Source: Brenneria izadpanahii (GTDB taxonomy: Bacteria; Pseudomonadota; Gammaproteobacteria; Enterobacterales; Enterobacteriaceae). Taken from it: a DNA stretch of 64,000 nucleotides. The first letter of the stretch is position 1. Every line of letters begins with the position of its first letter. The notes beneath the pieces were generated by a model, which had not been told where the DNA came from, did not search any database, and worked only from the letters and a program-made list of their open reading frames with translations. The position numbers and the translations under genes were made by a program. This document shows positions 35,982-47,220 of this stretch, piece after piece. The DNA lies in NCBI RefSeq assembly GCF_017569925.1, contig NZ_CP050854.1, positions 1,550,001 to 1,614,000 on the forward strand, given 5' to 3'.

Positions 35982-38000
35982 TTAAACCGGCCTGCCTTTC
36001 AACAGTTTTCTGATCCAGAAACGATTAGGATTTAGCGCCGCCAGCGTTTCGCTATCCAGCGGCAGCGGCTCATCATAAATCTGAGAGGCCAGAATTTCGG
36101 CCGCCAATGGCGCGGAGCACAATCCCCGGGAGCCCAAGGCTCCGATAATAAACAGGTTGCGGTAGACCGGCGCCGGCGGGAGATCTTCCTCGTGGCGCCG
36201 CTGTCGCGCCAAATCCTGATAGCACTCAAGCGTTTGCCTGTAATCCGCTACGGCGCCCACTAACGGCAAATGATCGCGCAGCGCGCAGCGAACGCCCTGA
36301 CGCGCCTGGCGGCCGCTGATATCAATCCGCCGCGCCCATTCCGCCTGCGGCAGACAGGCTAACAGGCGCTGACGATTTTCCTGCTGCTCGTCTTCCCGGT
36401 AGTCGGTGGCGCTATCGCCGCGCTGATAGCTGGCGCCGATGCAGTGCTCCTGATGCTGCGGACTGACCGGCGTCAGATAGCCGTCATAGCAAAGCACCTG
36501 TTTGAGCCGCCGCAGCGCCGGCGTCGTCGGGATATGGCTTACCTGGCCGCGAACCGCATAGCATGGCAAATGCCGCGTTTGGGGCCAGTCCGACAACTGA
36601 TAGCCGTTAGCTAACACCAGTACGGCGTGTTCCGCCTGCCGATGATTGTCCAGAGTCAAACGCCAGCCCGCGCTGGTTTGCTCAAGCGCGGAAACCCCGG
36701 TGTTCATGTGCGCGACAAGCCCTTGCCGCCGGGCCAGTTCCAGCGCCGACGCGGTTAGTTCCGCCGGGCACAGCCAGCCGCCATCGGGGTAGGTGACGCC
36801 TCCTGCGCCGAGCATCAGGAGATTCAAGGCTTCAAGCTGTTCCGCCGTGACGCCGAAAACCAGTTCCGGCGGCCATTCGCCTTGCAAAATTTGTTCAATT
36901 TTACGCGCGCTTTTCTCATCATAGGCCAGTTGGCTGACGCCGCACCACTGATGTTCAAAGCTAACGCCCTGTGCCGCCAGTTCGTCATATTGGCGGCGCG
37001 CGAAAGTAAAGGCGGCGGCAAAGAAACGCGAAAGCGCGTCGTGTTTGTTGTTCAGCAAAGGATAGAGCGCGCCTTGCCGGTTGCCCGACGCGCCCTGCGC
37101 CGGTTGCCGATCGGCGCAGTACAGCGTCACCTTCGCCCCGCGTCTTTGCAGCGCCAGCGCGGTTAGCGCGCTGGCGATGCCGCCGCCGATAATGGCGATG
37201 TCGTCGGTTGCGGCGGCCGGCGGACGGGCATACCAGGGGGCGGCGGACGGCGCGGCAATGGATACGGGAAGATCCCCGCTCAGCATTTCGCGCTTCTGGC
37301 CGAATCCTTTGATTTTGCTGACGTTAAATCCCGCCTGCTGGAGTCCGCGCCGTACGAATCCGGCGGCGGTAAAGGTGGCGAATGTCCCTTGCCGTCGGCC
37401 GAGACGCGCCATAGCGTTGAACAGATTATCCGTCCACATATCCGGATTTTTGGACGGCGCGAAGCCGTCAAGGAACCAGGCGTCGACTTTCTGATTCAGC
37501 GATTCATCCACCTCCGACAGCAGCGCATTGACATCGCCGAACCAGAGATCGAGGGTGACGCTGCCTTGCGCCAGTATCAGACGATGGCAGCCGGACACAG
37601 GCAACGGCCATTGCCGGCGTAATTCCTCGGCATATTCAGCCAGTTCGGGCCATTGGGCATGCGCTGCGGACAGATCGTGCCGGCGCAGCGGAAATTTCTC
37701 GAAGCTGATGAAGTGCAGGCGACGTAGCGGCGCTTGCGGCGACCGGGAACGGAAATCTGCGAAGGCCTGCCACAGGGTAAGAAAATTGAGGCCGGTGCCA
37801 AAACCGGTTTCCGCCACCACGCACGCCTCGCGCGGATGCGTCATAAAGCGTTCGGGAAACCGGTTGCCTTTTAAAAATACGTAACGGGTTTCCGCCAGCC
37901 CATCCTGATTCGAAAAATAGACGTCATCAAACTGTTGCGATACAGGTGTACCCTGTTCGTTCCAACGTAATGACGCGTGTTGGATGGAGCGGTTATTCAC
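35982..38000 (-). CDS. mnmC: Bifunctional tRNA 5-methylaminomethyl-2-thiouridine biosynthesis protein MnmC
   Basis: Final two steps of the mnm5s2U modification at the wobble base. The N-terminal methyltransferase domain ([37 protein letters not shown]) is fused to a C-terminal FAD oxidoreductase that removes the carboxymethyl group ([20 protein letters not shown]). I choose the GTG at 38000, so the product starts (M)[10 protein letters not shown] and aligns from residue 1 with E. coli MnmC (672 versus 668 residues); a TTG at 38021 is possible but has no ribosome site. Divergent from fabB, as in E. coli. Confidence 0.95.
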   Translation of the reverse strand: MNNRSIQHASLRWNEQGTPVSQQFDDVYFSNQDGLAETRYVFLKGNRFPERFMTHPREACVVAETGFGTGLNFLTLWQAFADFRSRSPQAPLRRLHFISFEKFPLRRHDLSAAHAQWPELAEYAEELRRQWPLPVSGCHRLILAQGSVTLDLWFGDVNALLSEVDESLNQKVDAWFLDGFAPSKNPDMWTDNLFNAMARLGRRQGTFATFTAAGFVRRGLQQAGFNVSKIKGFGQKREMLSGDLPVSIAAPSAAPWYARPPAAATDDIAIIGGGIASALTALALQRRGAKVTLYCADRQPAQGASGNRQGALYPLLNNKHDALSRFFAAAFTFARRQYDELAAQGVSFEHQWCGVSQLAYDEKSARKIEQILQGEWPPELVFGVTAEQLEALNLLMLGAGGVTYPDGGWLCPAELTASALELARRQGLVAHMNTGVSALEQTSAGWRLTLDNHRQAEHAVLVLANGYQLSDWPQTRHLPCYAVRGQVSHIPTTPALRRLKQVLCYDGYLTPVSPQHQEHCIGASYQRGDSATDYREDEQQENRQRLLACLPQAEWARRIDISGRQARQGVRCALRDHLPLVGAVADYRQTLECYQDLARQRRHEEDLPPAPVYRNLFIIGALGSRGLCSAPLAAEILASQIYDEPLPLDSETLAALNPNRFWIRKLLKGRPV

Positions 38001-38076
38001 GGCAACTGACTCATTATTCAAGCGGTGGTGAGATTTTAACGATCGGAATGTTGAGGCGCAAATTTAGTAAAAGTTC

Positions 38077-38093
38077 GGCTGATCGGACTTGTT
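38077..38093. promoter_or_regulatory. FadR-like site upstream of fabB
   Basis: GGCTGATCGGACTTGTT fits the FadR consensus core (CTGGTC-GAC-TGTT) and matches the known E. coli fabB activator site (TGATCGGACTTGTT). FadR activates fabB there. Confidence 0.7.
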
Positions 38094-38094
38094 C

Positions 38095-38112
38095 AGCTTA
38101 CAACTGTACGCT
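38095..38112. promoter_or_regulatory. FabR-like operator upstream of fabB
   Basis: AGCTTACAACTGTACGCT is a near-perfect 18-bp dyad matching the FabR consensus (AGCGTACA-N2-TGT-CGCT). It adjoins the FadR site by one base, reproducing the dual control of fabB known in E. coli. It lies 48 bp before the fabB start. Confidence 0.75.
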
Positions 38113-38159
38113 AAAGTGCGATGCGAAATCCCAAACTTTATAAGTGGAAGAGGTATTGA

Positions 38160-39374
38160 ATGAAACGTGCAGTGATTACTGGTCTGGGGATCGTATCAAG
38201 CATAGGTAATAACCAGCAGGAAGTTCTGGCGTCTTTGCGGGAAGGCCGCTCGGGTATTACTTTCTCTCAGGAGCTGAAAGATTCCGGCATGCGTAGTCAC
38301 GTCTGGGGTAACGTTAAACTGGACACCACAGGCCTCATCGATCGCAAAGTTGTGCGCTTTATGAGTGATGCATCGATTTATGCTTATTTGTCTATGGAAC
38401 AGGCGATTAAAGATTCTGGTCTGAGCGACGATCAGGTTTCCAACGATCGCACTGGTCTGATCGTTGGTTCCGGCGGCGGTTCTCCGCGTAATCAGGTTGC
38501 CGGTACTGACGGCATGCGGGCGAAAGGTCTGCGTGGCGTTGGTCCTTACATGGTCACTAAATCCATGGCCTCCGGCGTTTCCGCCTGCCTGGCGACGCCA
38601 TTCAAAATCCGTGGCGTTAACTACTCTATCAGTTCGGCCTGCGCGACTTCCGCGCACTGTATCGGCAATGCGGTAGAGATGATCCAACTGGGCAAGCAGG
38701 ACGTGGTATTCGCCGGCGGCGGCGAAGAGCTGTGCTGGGAAATGGCCTGCGAGTTTGACGCCATGGGCGCGCTGTCCACCAAATATAACGACACGCCGGA
38801 AAAAGCCTCCCGTACTTATGACGCGGATCGCGATGGTTTCGTCATCGCCGGCGGCGGCGGCATCGTGGTGGTTGAAGAACTGGAGCACGCGCTGGCGCGC
38901 GGCGCGCATATCTATGGCGAAGTTATCGGCTATGGCGCGACCTCCGATGGCGCGGATATGGTCGCTCCGTCAGGAGAAGGCGCAATGCGTTGTATGAAGA
39001 TGGCGTTGCAGGGCGTGGATGCGCCGATCGACTACATCAACACGCACGGCACCTCTACGCCGGTCGGCGATGTGAAGGAACTGGGCGCGATCCGTGAAGT
39101 GTTCGGCGAGAATATTCCGGCTATTTCCGCCACGAAGGCGATGACCGGCCACTCGCTGGGAGCGGCAGGCGTTCAGGAAGCGATTTATACGCTGCTGATG
39201 CTGGAGCACGGCTTTATCGCGCCGAGCATTAACGTTGAAACGCTGGACGAGCAGGCCGTCGGCATGAACATTATCACCAAGCCGACAGAACGTAAGCTGA
39301 CGACGGTGATGTCGAACGGTTTTGGTTTCGGCGGCACTAACGCCACGCTGGTCATGAGCAAGTTTGATAAGTAA
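38160..39374 (+). CDS. fabB: 3-oxoacyl-ACP synthase I (KAS I)
   Basis: Elongating condensing enzyme of type II fatty-acid synthesis, needed for unsaturated fatty acids. 404 residues (E. coli 406). Catalytic Cys in [16 protein letters not shown], His residues in [11 protein letters not shown] and GHSLGAAG, and the C-terminal [23 protein letters not shown] lies upstream of the ATG. Two operators lie in the short gap to divergent mnmC. Confidence 0.98.
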   Translation: MKRAVITGLGIVSSIGNNQQEVLASLREGRSGITFSQELKDSGMRSHVWGNVKLDTTGLIDRKVVRFMSDASIYAYLSMEQAIKDSGLSDDQVSNDRTGLIVGSGGGSPRNQVAGTDGMRAKGLRGVGPYMVTKSMASGVSACLATPFKIRGVNYSISSACATSAHCIGNAVEMIQLGKQDVVFAGGGEELCWEMACEFDAMGALSTKYNDTPEKASRTYDADRDGFVIAGGGGIVVVEELEHALARGAHIYGEVIGYGATSDGADMVAPSGEGAMRCMKMALQGVDAPIDYINTHGTSTPVGDVKELGAIREVFGENIPAISATKAMTGHSLGAAGVQEAIYTLLMLEHGFIAPSINVETLDEQAVGMNIITKPTERKLTTVMSNGFGFGGTNATLVMSKFDK

Positions 39375-39390
39375 TAACGCATAGCCTGTC

Positions 39391-39452
39391 ATCGCTCGCT
39401 TTGCATGAGCGAGCCTCACGCCCCGTGAACATAAGGTTGACGGGGCGTTTTA
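39391..39452 (+). terminator. Tandem hairpins after fabB
   Basis: A first hairpin GCTCGCT-N7-AGCGAGC (about 39394-39414) is followed by ACGCCCCGT (39418-39426) pairing with ACGGGGCGT (39440-39448) and TTTTAC. The second has a normal terminator layout. Confidence 0.8.
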
Positions 39453-39659
39453 CTTTCAGCCGGCGGAAATCTTGACAGGCCGCCGGCTTCCTTGTTTACT
39501 TAGCAGGTTCCACAGCGGCCGGTTCTGGCGCTGCGTAAGCGTTCACGTGATCCAACGCGCCCACTGTCTGCGGTTTCCCCGCGGATGGAGAGGGTGTCTG
39601 CGCCTGTGAACGGCTCCCGCCCTCTCTAATCTCAATCTGCTATGGATTTGGAGTAAGAG

Positions 39660-40859
39660 ATGTCCTTCAGTTTTTCCCGAGCAAATCATGACCGGCCGGC
39701 GCGCTCCTTGCTGATACTGACCTGCGCCGTTTTCCTTTCCTACCTGACCGCCGGGATGGCATTGCCGGTGATCCCGATCTATGTGCACAACGAATTGGGG
39801 CTAAATAACACCATGGTGGGCATCGCCGTCGGCGTGCAGTTTTTAGCCACCGTTCTGACGCGAGGGTATGCCGGGCGTTTAGCCGATCAACGGGGGGCGA
39901 AACGTTCGGCGCTCCAGGGAATATGCGCTTTTTCCCTGGCGGGCGTGACCTATCTGCTGGCGGCGTTTGTGCCGTTGCCGGTTATGGGCAAATTCGCGTT
40001 GCTGGTGGTCGGACGTTTGATCCTCGGTTTCGGCGAAAGCCAAATGCTGACGGGGACTCTCAGTTGGGGAATAGGGCTGGTCGGGCAACAGCGCTCTGGT
40101 AAGGTTATGTCGTGGAACGGCATGGCGATTTACGGCGCGCTGGCCGCGGGAGCGCCGCTGGGCCTGTGGCTGCATCAGTCATGGGGATTTATGGCGCTGG
40201 GCGTCGCTTCATTGCTGCTGCCGCTGGTTTCCCTGCTGCTTGACTGCCGTATCCGTGCGATTCAGCCTTGCGGCGGCGTTCGTCCTTCCCTATGGAAAGT
40301 GGTGGGATTTATATGGCAACCCGGCACGGCGCTGGCTTTGCAAGGGGTCGGGTTTGCCGTTATCGGCACTTTCGTTTCCCTCTATTTTACCGTACAGCAG
40401 TGGGGGAATGCCGGGTTTGCGCTAACGGCCTTCGGCGTCGCCTTTGTGCTGATGCGCGTGCTATTCGGCCATCTGCCGGACAGAATCGGCGGCGGAAAGG
40501 TCGCCATTATCTCTCTGATGATTGAAGCCGCCGGCCTTGTGCTGCTGTGGCTGGCGCCGTCCGCGACGCTGGCGCTGACCGGCGCGGCATTGACCGGTTT
40601 TGGCTGTTCGCTGATTTTCCCCGCCCTGGGGGTCGAAGTGGTGAAACGGGTGCCTGAGTCGGTACGCGGCACGGCGCTGGGAGGATACTCCGCCTTTCAG
40701 GATATTTCGTACGCTTTTACCGGCCCGCTAACCGGCGTTTTAGCCACCACGCAGGGATATGCTTCCGTGTTTGTGGCCGGTGCGGTTTGCGCCGTGCTGG
40801 GCATCGCGATAACGCTGAATTTCTCCGTTAACCAGCGGTTAGAAGAGAACCCACAATAG
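39660..40859 (+). CDS. yfcJ: MFS transporter YfcJ
   Basis: A 399-residue major facilitator with about 12 membrane helices. The loop 2-3 motif reads [14 protein letters not shown], and the second-half counterpart is [14 protein letters not shown]. The N-terminus ([27 protein letters not shown]) and [24 protein letters not shown] match E. coli YfcJ, a proposed drug or sugar efflux protein without a fixed substrate. GAGTAAGAG lies just before the ATG. Its last 21 bp overlap, tail to tail, the flk gene. Confidence 0.9.
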   Translation: MSFSFSRANHDRPARSLLILTCAVFLSYLTAGMALPVIPIYVHNELGLNNTMVGIAVGVQFLATVLTRGYAGRLADQRGAKRSALQGICAFSLAGVTYLLAAFVPLPVMGKFALLVVGRLILGFGESQMLTGTLSWGIGLVGQQRSGKVMSWNGMAIYGALAAGAPLGLWLHQSWGFMALGVASLLLPLVSLLLDCRIRAIQPCGGVRPSLWKVVGFIWQPGTALALQGVGFAVIGTFVSLYFTVQQWGNAGFALTAFGVAFVLMRVLFGHLPDRIGGGKVAIISLMIEAAGLVLLWLAPSATLALTGAALTGFGCSLIFPALGVEVVKRVPESVRGTALGGYSAFQDISYAFTGPLTGVLATTQGYASVFVAGAVCAVLGIAITLNFSVNQRLEENPQ

Positions 40860-42011
40860 AAATATCGCTACGCAGACGCCGACGATCACCGTAAACATAG
40901 GTTTTTGGAATAGGGATTGCCAGTTCGGCGGTATCGCGGCAATAAGCGGGTTTAGCAGCGGCTGCGGCGCTGTCCAGCCGCTCTCCTGCGATCGCTGTAT
41001 GCGCTGGCTGAACAGAAATGTCAGCGCTTCACTGAGCTGCATGGGCGTCATCGGTAGCGGCGCGCCGGCGTTAAAACGGTTTTGCATATAGTCCAGCATC
41101 ATTTGCTGTTCCTGCGCATCAAGGGGACGCGGCAAAACAGTCTGCAATAGCGAGAGGTTCGCTAGCGCGCTGTTAGACGCCGCTGCGGGGGTATTGGCGG
41201 CGTTCGGCGCGTTTGCCGCGGGCGAACCCGGCGCGGCGTCGTTGGCGGCAAATGCCGTCGGCGCAGCCTGTCGTGAAGCCGTCGCTTGCGTTTGATGCAG
41301 CGATGCCTGCGCCTGTAGAAACTGCGTCAGCAATTGCAGGTTTTTCGCCGGTATGGCATCGCCTGAATTTAGATTTTGCATCGTCATCAGCGCAGCCCAG
41401 ATTTTTGCCGGTTGTTCCCCGGTCTGCGAGGCCAGCCGAACGACCAGTTGATTCAGGCTGTTCTGTTCGGCGGGCAGCAGGGGACGATCGAGAGGATTTG
41501 ACGGCGAGGGCTGTTGCATGGCCGTCGTGCCGGCCGCCGGTTGAGGCGTCAGCCCGTTTTGTAAAAACGCAACGACCTGCTGTAGCTGCGTTTTGTTCAG
41601 CGAGCTCAAAACGGTATGACCGAACTGCTGGCGGATGAAATCGCTTACCGCCTGACGGTTGTTCCCTTCAGGCAGCATCTCCGTTAAACGCTGTAGCAAC
41701 TGCTGACGGCCGGCATTATCCTGACGTTGTACTTCGGTTAATCGTGTTTGCAGCAGTTGTTCCGCAGGCTGATAGTGGCGCGACATCAGTTCGGCGTTTT
41801 CCGTCAATCCCAGCCCCTGTTTTACTCCGTTCCAGATCTCCGCCGTTTTTAACGTGCTGAGCGACGCAATTTTAACGATCAGATTCTCAAGCGTAGTCCG
41901 TTGCGCCGGCGTTAGCGGTTGATCGCCGCCGCCGGCGTTTATCGCCGGCGAAGTCGGGCCGGTAGCGCGCTCGCCCGGCAGTGGGGCGCCTGGGCCGCTT
42001 ACAGGTTGCAT
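40839..42011 (-). CDS. flk: Flagella biosynthesis regulator Flk (RflH)
   Basis: A 390-residue inner-membrane-anchored protein that prevents premature secretion switching in flagellar hook assembly. Conserved blocks: [33 protein letters not shown] and [16 protein letters not shown]. The middle is Ala/Pro/Gln-rich and low in complexity, and a single C-terminal membrane helix ([19 protein letters not shown]) anchors it. ATG at 42011 with GAGG upstream is preferred over an in-frame GTG at 42026. Sits between fabB-yfcJ and pdxB, as in E. coli. Confidence 0.93.
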   Translation of the reverse strand: MQPVSGPGAPLPGERATGPTSPAINAGGGDQPLTPAQRTTLENLIVKIASLSTLKTAEIWNGVKQGLGLTENAELMSRHYQPAEQLLQTRLTEVQRQDNAGRQQLLQRLTEMLPEGNNRQAVSDFIRQQFGHTVLSSLNKTQLQQVVAFLQNGLTPQPAAGTTAMQQPSPSNPLDRPLLPAEQNSLNQLVVRLASQTGEQPAKIWAALMTMQNLNSGDAIPAKNLQLLTQFLQAQASLHQTQATASRQAAPTAFAANDAAPGSPAANAPNAANTPAAASNSALANLSLLQTVLPRPLDAQEQQMMLDYMQNRFNAGAPLPMTPMQLSEALTFLFSQRIQRSQESGWTAPQPLLNPLIAAIPPNWQSLFQKPMFTVIVGVCVAIFLLWVLF

Positions 42012-42182
42012 CGCGATTATCCTCACTGCTGGCTGCTGATGGCTGGAATCATAGCAAGCTCTATGACCAACAGATAGTCTCGATACCGCGCTCCGCTAAC
42101 CAATAGCGTTTGGGCTTCATCCCCATTCAGTGGCAAAATAACCCCCTCTTTTGAGCAGGGTAACAGGTTATCGGGGAAGACA

Positions 42183-43319
42183 ATGAAGATTCTGGTTGAT
42201 GAAAACATGCCGTATGCACGCGATCTATTTAGCCGACTGGGCGATGTTCAAACCGTGCCGGGGCGTCCGTTGCCGCGTGAAGCGCTGAATGGCGCGGCCG
42301 CATTGATGGTTCGTTCAGTAACGAAAGTCAATGCCGAACTATTGACCGGAACCTCCGTTAAGTTCGTCGGCAGCGCCACCGCGGGCACCGATCATGTCGA
42401 CCAGAACTGGCTTGACGCCCACGGCATCGGTTTTTCGGCGGCGCCGGGTTGCAATGCGATCGCCGTTGTCGAATATGTCTTTTCTTCTCTGCTGATGCTT
42501 GCCGAGCGGGATGGATTCCAACTGCGCGATAAAACCGTCGGCATCGTCGGCGTCGGTAACGTGGGCGGACGGCTGAACGAACGTCTGAAAGCCTGGGGGG
42601 TAAAAACGTTGCTATGCGATCCGCCCAGAGCGGAACGGGGAGACGATGAAGATTTTCTGCCGTTCGAAACGCTGGTGCGGGACGCCGATATTCTGACGCT
42701 GCATACGCCGCTATATCTTGACGGCCCCTATAAGACGCGCCATCTGGTGGATGCGGCGGTGCTGGAGGCGTTTGCCGACGGCCGTATCCTGATTAACGCC
42801 TGCCGCGGTCCGGTGGTGGATAACGCCGCTTTGCTTAATGTGTTGAATCAGGGGAAAAAATTTAGCGTTGTTCTTGATGTCTGGGAGCCTGAGCCGGCGT
42901 TATCCACGGATTTGCTGGCGTTGGTCGATATCGGTACGTCGCATATCGCCGGGTATACGCTGGAAGGCAAGGCCCGAGGCACCACGCAGGTTTTTGAAGC
43001 CTGGAGCCGATTTATCGGCAACCCGCAGCAGGTGGCTTTGCCTTCCCTGTTGCCGCAACCGGAAGTCGCCGAAGTGGTACTGACGTCGCAGTTGGATGAA
43101 GCGTTGTTAAAGCGTCTGGCGCATCTGGTGTATGATGTGCGCCGGGACGATGCCCTGCTGCGTCATGCGGTGCATCAGGAGGGCGGATTCGATCGCCTGC
43201 GTAAAAATTATCAGGAACGACGCGAGTGGTCGTCACTTCATGTTGTCTGCGCCGACAGTGACAGCGCGGACTGTCTGAACAAGCTGGGATTCAACGCTAC
43301 AGTGGCGGTTAATCGTTAA
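42183..43319 (+). CDS. pdxB: Erythronate-4-phosphate dehydrogenase
   Basis: Second step of pyridoxal phosphate synthesis: oxidises 4-phosphoerythronate. 378 residues, the family length. N-terminal [23 protein letters not shown]-binding [21 protein letters not shown]; catalytic region [15 protein letters not shown] with Arg, then DVWEPEP with Glu and ISHIAGYT-type His (here [15 protein letters not shown]). The C-terminal PdxB-specific dimerisation domain is present. Followed by usg-truA-dedA-accD, the conserved cluster. Confidence 0.97.
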   Translation: MKILVDENMPYARDLFSRLGDVQTVPGRPLPREALNGAAALMVRSVTKVNAELLTGTSVKFVGSATAGTDHVDQNWLDAHGIGFSAAPGCNAIAVVEYVFSSLLMLAERDGFQLRDKTVGIVGVGNVGGRLNERLKAWGVKTLLCDPPRAERGDDEDFLPFETLVRDADILTLHTPLYLDGPYKTRHLVDAAVLEAFADGRILINACRGPVVDNAALLNVLNQGKKFSVVLDVWEPEPALSTDLLALVDIGTSHIAGYTLEGKARGTTQVFEAWSRFIGNPQQVALPSLLPQPEVAEVVLTSQLDEALLKRLAHLVYDVRRDDALLRHAVHQEGGFDRLRKNYQERREWSSLHVVCADSDSADCLNKLGFNATVAVNR

Positions 43320-43360
43320 TCACATTTTTATTGAAACCTGTTAATGACCACTCAATTCAC

Positions 43361-43379
43361 GGGCGATGGGTCATCGCCC
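43361..43379 (+). terminator. Hairpin between pdxB and usg
   Basis: Perfect 8-bp stem GGGCGATG / CATCGCCC with a 3-nt loop, not followed by T residues, so more likely an mRNA-stabilising or attenuating structure than a full terminator. Confidence 0.45.
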
Positions 43380-43416
43380 ATGGATGTTTCATTCATAAAT
43401 TTGGGGAGAAAACCAA

Positions 43417-44427
43417 ATGTCTGACGGCTGGAATATTGCCCTGCTGGGCGCAACGGGGGCGGTGGGCTCGGCGTTGCTGGAGTTATTGCAGGAGCGTGAA
43501 TTTCCGGTGGGTGAACTGTATCCGCTGGCCAGTGAACGTAGCGTGGGTGAAACCATCCGTTTTAACGGCAGATCCTGCCCGGTGGAAGATGCTGCGGATT
43601 TTGACTGGGCGCAGGCTCAACTGGCGTTTTTCGTCGCCGGACAGGAGGCCAGCGAACGTTATGCCGAAGAGGCGGGCAATGCCGGCTGTCTGGTTATCGA
43701 CAGCAGCGGCCTGTTCGCTCTGGAGCCGGATGTTCCGCTGGTGGTGCCGGGAGTGAACGCTTACGCGTTGGCGGATTACCGTAACCGCAATATCGTCGCG
43801 GTGGCGGATAGCCTGACCAGTCAACTGCTTAAGGCCATTAAGCCGTTGACGGATGCGGCGGGCTTATCCCGACTGCATGTAACGAATATGCTGTCGGTTT
43901 CCGCACGCGGCAAGGCGGCGGTGGATGATTTGGCCGGACAGAGCGCGCGTTTGTTGAACGGCGTTCCGCCTGAGGCGGGCTTTTTCCCGAAACAGTTGGC
44001 ATTCAATCTGTTGCCGCTGTTGCCGGATAATGAAGGCAGCGTGCGGGAAGAGCGCATACTGGTGGATCAGGTGCGGAAAGTATTACAGGATGACGGGCTG
44101 CCGGTTTCCGTTACCTGTATCCAGTCGCCGGTTTTCTACGGCCATGCGCAGGTGGTTCACTTTGAATCGCTGCGTCCGATGTCTGCGGAGGAAGCCCGTG
44201 ATGAGCTGTTGCAGACCGATGACGTGCAGGTCAGCGATGAGCAGGATTATCCCACCCAGGTTGAAGATGCCTCCGGCAATGTGCAATTAAGCATCGGCTG
44301 TTTGCGTAATGATTACGGTATTCCTGAGCTGTTGCAGTTCTGGTCGGTGGCGGATAATGTCCGGTTCGGCGGCGCGCTGATGGCGGTGGAAACGGCGGAG
44401 CGTCTGGTGCAGGAGTATTTGGGGTAA
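43417..44427 (+). CDS. usg: USG-1 protein, aspartate-semialdehyde dehydrogenase-like
   Basis: A 336-residue homologue of aspartate-semialdehyde dehydrogenase. The NADP motif is intact ([18 protein letters not shown]), and the fold continues to the C-terminus. The catalytic Cys position of true enzymes (N-C-x-T) reads DSLTSQ here, so it should be inactive as a dehydrogenase, as in E. coli Usg. Role unknown. Its stop overlaps the truA start by one base (TAATG). Confidence 0.95.
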   Translation: MSDGWNIALLGATGAVGSALLELLQEREFPVGELYPLASERSVGETIRFNGRSCPVEDAADFDWAQAQLAFFVAGQEASERYAEEAGNAGCLVIDSSGLFALEPDVPLVVPGVNAYALADYRNRNIVAVADSLTSQLLKAIKPLTDAAGLSRLHVTNMLSVSARGKAAVDDLAGQSARLLNGVPPEAGFFPKQLAFNLLPLLPDNEGSVREERILVDQVRKVLQDDGLPVSVTCIQSPVFYGHAQVVHFESLRPMSAEEARDELLQTDDVQVSDEQDYPTQVEDASGNVQLSIGCLRNDYGIPELLQFWSVADNVRFGGALMAVETAERLVQEYLG

Positions 44428-45248
44428 TGTCGGAATTGATTCAGGCGGAGGAAACGGCCTCGCTGAAAATTGCGTTGGGGATTGAGTATGACGGCAGCCG
44501 CTATTATGGCTGGCAGCGTCAGGCCGAGGTCGGCAGCGTTCAGGAATGTCTTGAGAAGGCGTTAAGCAAGGTCGCCAATGAGCCGATTGGCGTGTTTTGC
44601 GCCGGTCGAACCGATGCCGGCGTACATGCGACCGGGCAGGTCGTACACTTCACCACGCGGGCTGCGCGTCAGGATGCGGCCTGGACGATGGGCGTCAACG
44701 CCAATCTTCCGGGCGATATCGCGGTGCGCTGGGTAAAAACGGTCGATGATGACTTTCACGCCCGTTTCAGCGCCACGGCGCGCCGTTATCGTTACGTCAT
44801 CTATAATCATCGCTATCGCCCCGCGGTGCTGGCGCGGGGCGTCACGCATTTTTACCATCCGCTGGATGCGGAGCGGATGGAGCGCGCCGGCCAATGTCTG
44901 CTGGGAGAGAACGATTTCACCTCGTTTCGCGCCGTACAATGTCAGTCCCGCAGCCCCTGGCGTAATGTAAATCATTTAAAGGTTACGCGTCATGGCGCTT
45001 ATATCGTGGTAGATATCAAGGCCAATGCATTCGTGCACCACATGGTTCGCAACATCGTCGGCAGCCTGATGGAAGTGGGATGCGGTAATCGGCCGGAAGC
45101 GTGGATCGCGGAGCTGTTGGCGGCAAAAGATCGAACGTTGGCGGCCGCGACGGCCAGGGCGGAAGGGCTGTATCTGGTCGCGGTGGATTATCCGGCGCGT
45201 TTCGCGCTGCCTCAGCCGGCGATGGGGCCTTTATTTTTAAATGATTAG
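44427..45248 (+). CDS. truA: tRNA pseudouridine(38-40) synthase TruA
   Basis: Makes pseudouridine at positions 38-40 of the anticodon stem-loop. 273 residues. Catalytic Asp in [18 protein letters not shown]; other TruA blocks are [24 protein letters not shown] and [17 protein letters not shown]. Starts inside the usg stop (coupled). A hairpin follows before dedA. Confidence 0.97.
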   Translation: MSELIQAEETASLKIALGIEYDGSRYYGWQRQAEVGSVQECLEKALSKVANEPIGVFCAGRTDAGVHATGQVVHFTTRAARQDAAWTMGVNANLPGDIAVRWVKTVDDDFHARFSATARRYRYVIYNHRYRPAVLARGVTHFYHPLDAERMERAGQCLLGENDFTSFRAVQCQSRSPWRNVNHLKVTRHGAYIVVDIKANAFVHHMVRNIVGSLMEVGCGNRPEAWIAELLAAKDRTLAAATARAEGLYLVAVDYPARFALPQPAMGPLFLND

Positions 45249-45265
45249 CTTTTAAACGCCGAGTT

Positions 45266-45290
45266 TCCGGCCGACTGAACGGGGGCCGGA
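45266..45290 (+). terminator. Hairpin between truA and dedA
   Basis: Perfect 7-bp stem TCCGGCC / GGCCGGA with 11-nt loop. No T-run follows, so partial termination or mRNA protection is more likely. Confidence 0.45.
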
Positions 45291-45323
45291 GACCGAGAAG
45301 CGACATCAAGAGAGATGTTTTTA

Positions 45324-45986
45324 ATGGAATTTATACATTTTATTATTGATTTTATCCTCCATATCGACGTTCATCTGGCGGAACTGGTGGCGCAATATGG
45401 TGTCTGGATTTATGCCATTTTGTTTTTGATTTTGTTCTGTGAAACCGGGCTGGTGGTGACGCCGTTTTTACCGGGAGACTCGTTACTGTTTGTCGCCGGC
45501 GCTTTGGCCGCGTTGCCGTCTAACGAACTGGACGTTCACCTGATGGTTGTCCTTATGGCCGTGGCGGCGATTCTGGGCGACGCGGTGAACTACACCATCG
45601 GCCGCCTGTTCGGGGAAAAACTGTTCAGCAATCCGGATTCAAAGATTTTTCGACGCAGCTATCTGGATAAAACGCATCAGTTTTATGCCCGTCATGGTGG
45701 TAAAACAATAATTCTGGCGCGTTTTGTCCCTATTGTGAGAACATTCGCGCCGTTTGTCGCCGGTATGGGACATATGAGCTACCGGCATTTCGCCGCTTAT
45801 AACGTCATCGGCGCTTTGCTGTGGGTACTGTTGTTTACTTACGCGGGTTACCTGTTCGGTGATTTGCCCGTGGTGCAGGAAAACCTGAAATTGCTGATCG
45901 TCGCTATTATCTTCGTCTCAATTCTGCCCGGAGTGATTGAAATCATCAGGCATAAAAGAGCGGCGGCGCGTGGCAATGTAAAGTAA
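45324..45986 (+). CDS. dedA: DedA-family membrane protein
   Basis: A 220-residue inner-membrane protein (E. coli 219) of the DedA/SNARE-associated superfamily; members flip polyprenyl phosphates or phospholipids. Signatures: [19 protein letters not shown], with membrane-embedded acidic residue, and [22 protein letters not shown], with essential Arg. The ATG at 45324 gives the conserved [18 protein letters not shown]; a start 9 bp earlier is possible. Confidence 0.95.
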   Translation: MEFIHFIIDFILHIDVHLAELVAQYGVWIYAILFLILFCETGLVVTPFLPGDSLLFVAGALAALPSNELDVHLMVVLMAVAAILGDAVNYTIGRLFGEKLFSNPDSKIFRRSYLDKTHQFYARHGGKTIILARFVPIVRTFAPFVAGMGHMSYRHFAAYNVIGALLWVLLFTYAGYLFGDLPVVQENLKLLIVAIIFVSILPGVIEIIRHKRAAARGNVK

Positions 45987-46215
45987 ATGAAATAAACTTT
46001 AACATCCGGTTTTACCAGTTTTTTATCCACAGCGCCGGAACGTTATGGTTTAATGAACGGCATTTATGGTCTGTTCCTGGAACAATCCCTGGCGCCGATG
46101 CCCGGTATCGCTATCAAGGCGCGTCTCAGGCATTTTTTAGTTGGTTGTGTTGTCAGGGGATAGTTAACGTGAACAGCGGACTGGCGTTTGCCAGGTTCAA
46201 GCAGAAAGGTTATCA

Positions 46216-47130
46216 ATGAGCTGGATTGAACGAATTCTTAACAAAAGCAATATCACGCCGACCCGTAAAGCGAATATTCCTGAAGGCGTTTGGACAAAAT
46301 GTGATAGTTGCGGTCAGGTTCTTTATCGCGCGGAGCTGGAACGTAATCTGGAAGTTTGCCCGAAGTGCGATCACCATATGCGTCTCTCCGCGCGCGCTCG
46401 TCTACAATCGTTCCTGGATAAAGAAGGAATGGTGGAGTTAGGCAGCGAGCTGGAGCCGAAAGATATCCTGAAATTCCGGGATTCTAAAAAATATAAAGAC
46501 CGTTTGGTTGCCGCGCAAAAGCAATCTAACGAGAAAGATGCGCTGGTTGTAATGAAAGGCACGCTATACGGTATGCCAATCGTCGCCGCGTCGTTTGAAT
46601 TCGCCTTTATGGGCGGTTCTATGGCATCGGTGGTCGGCGCGCGTTTCGTTCGTGCCGTTGAGCAGGCGATTGAAGACGGCTGTCCGCTGGTGTGTTTCTC
46701 CGCCAGCGGCGGCGCCCGTATGCAGGAAGCGCTGATGTCGTTGATGCAGATGGCGAAAACCAGCGCCGCATTGGCGAAAATGCGTGAGCGCGGTCTGCCC
46801 TATATTTCAGTATTGACTGACCCGACCATGGGCGGCGTGTCCGCCAGTCTGGCGATGCTGGGCGATCTGAACATCGCCGAGCCCAAGGCGCTGATTGGTT
46901 TTGCCGGGCCACGCGTGATTGAGCAAACGGTACGTGAGAAATTGCCGCCGGGCTTCCAGCGCAGCGAGTTCCTGATCGAGAAGGGCGCTATCGACATGAT
47001 CATCCGCCGTCCGGAAATGCGTTATAAACTGGCGAAGATCCTCGCCAAGCTGACTAACTATCCGGAGCCGAGCGATGAAGTGGTGGAACATCATCATGAT
47101 GAAGCCTCCGAATCTCAGGATGAAGCGTAG
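46216..47130 (+). CDS. accD: Acetyl-CoA carboxylase carboxyltransferase subunit beta
   Basis: Beta subunit of the carboxyltransferase that moves CO2 from carboxybiotin to acetyl-CoA. 304 residues, as in E. coli. N-terminal zinc ribbon with Cys29, Cys32, Cys48 and Cys51 (KCDSCGQVL...VCPKCDHH). Crotonase-type core: [36 protein letters not shown] and [14 protein letters not shown]. The His/Glu-rich C-terminus ([11 protein letters not shown]) is typical. AAGG upstream of the ATG. folC follows. Confidence 0.98.
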   Translation: MSWIERILNKSNITPTRKANIPEGVWTKCDSCGQVLYRAELERNLEVCPKCDHHMRLSARARLQSFLDKEGMVELGSELEPKDILKFRDSKKYKDRLVAAQKQSNEKDALVVMKGTLYGMPIVAASFEFAFMGGSMASVVGARFVRAVEQAIEDGCPLVCFSASGGARMQEALMSLMQMAKTSAALAKMRERGLPYISVLTDPTMGGVSASLAMLGDLNIAEPKALIGFAGPRVIEQTVREKLPPGFQRSEFLIEKGAIDMIIRRPEMRYKLAKILAKLTNYPEPSDEVVEHHHDEASESQDEA

Positions 47131-47220
47131 TTGAACTAATGAACGGGAAGCATGAACGCCGCGCTGAGCAAAATTTATGCTTCCTGTATAAAATGAACCG
47201 TAAGCCAGTGAACGGGACTC

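Noticed and set aside
38196..38909. 237-codon open frame on the minus strand inside fabB
   Set aside because: Fully antisense to a well-recognised gene, no ribosome site, translation rich in Arg/His/Thr with no family pattern; a codon-bias shadow.
39497..39640. Open minus-strand tail reading QTVGALDHVNAYAAPEP before a stop
   Set aside because: Looks like a protein C-terminus, but a stop lies just upstream and no plausible start with ribosome site exists; possibly a remnant, not supportable as a gene.
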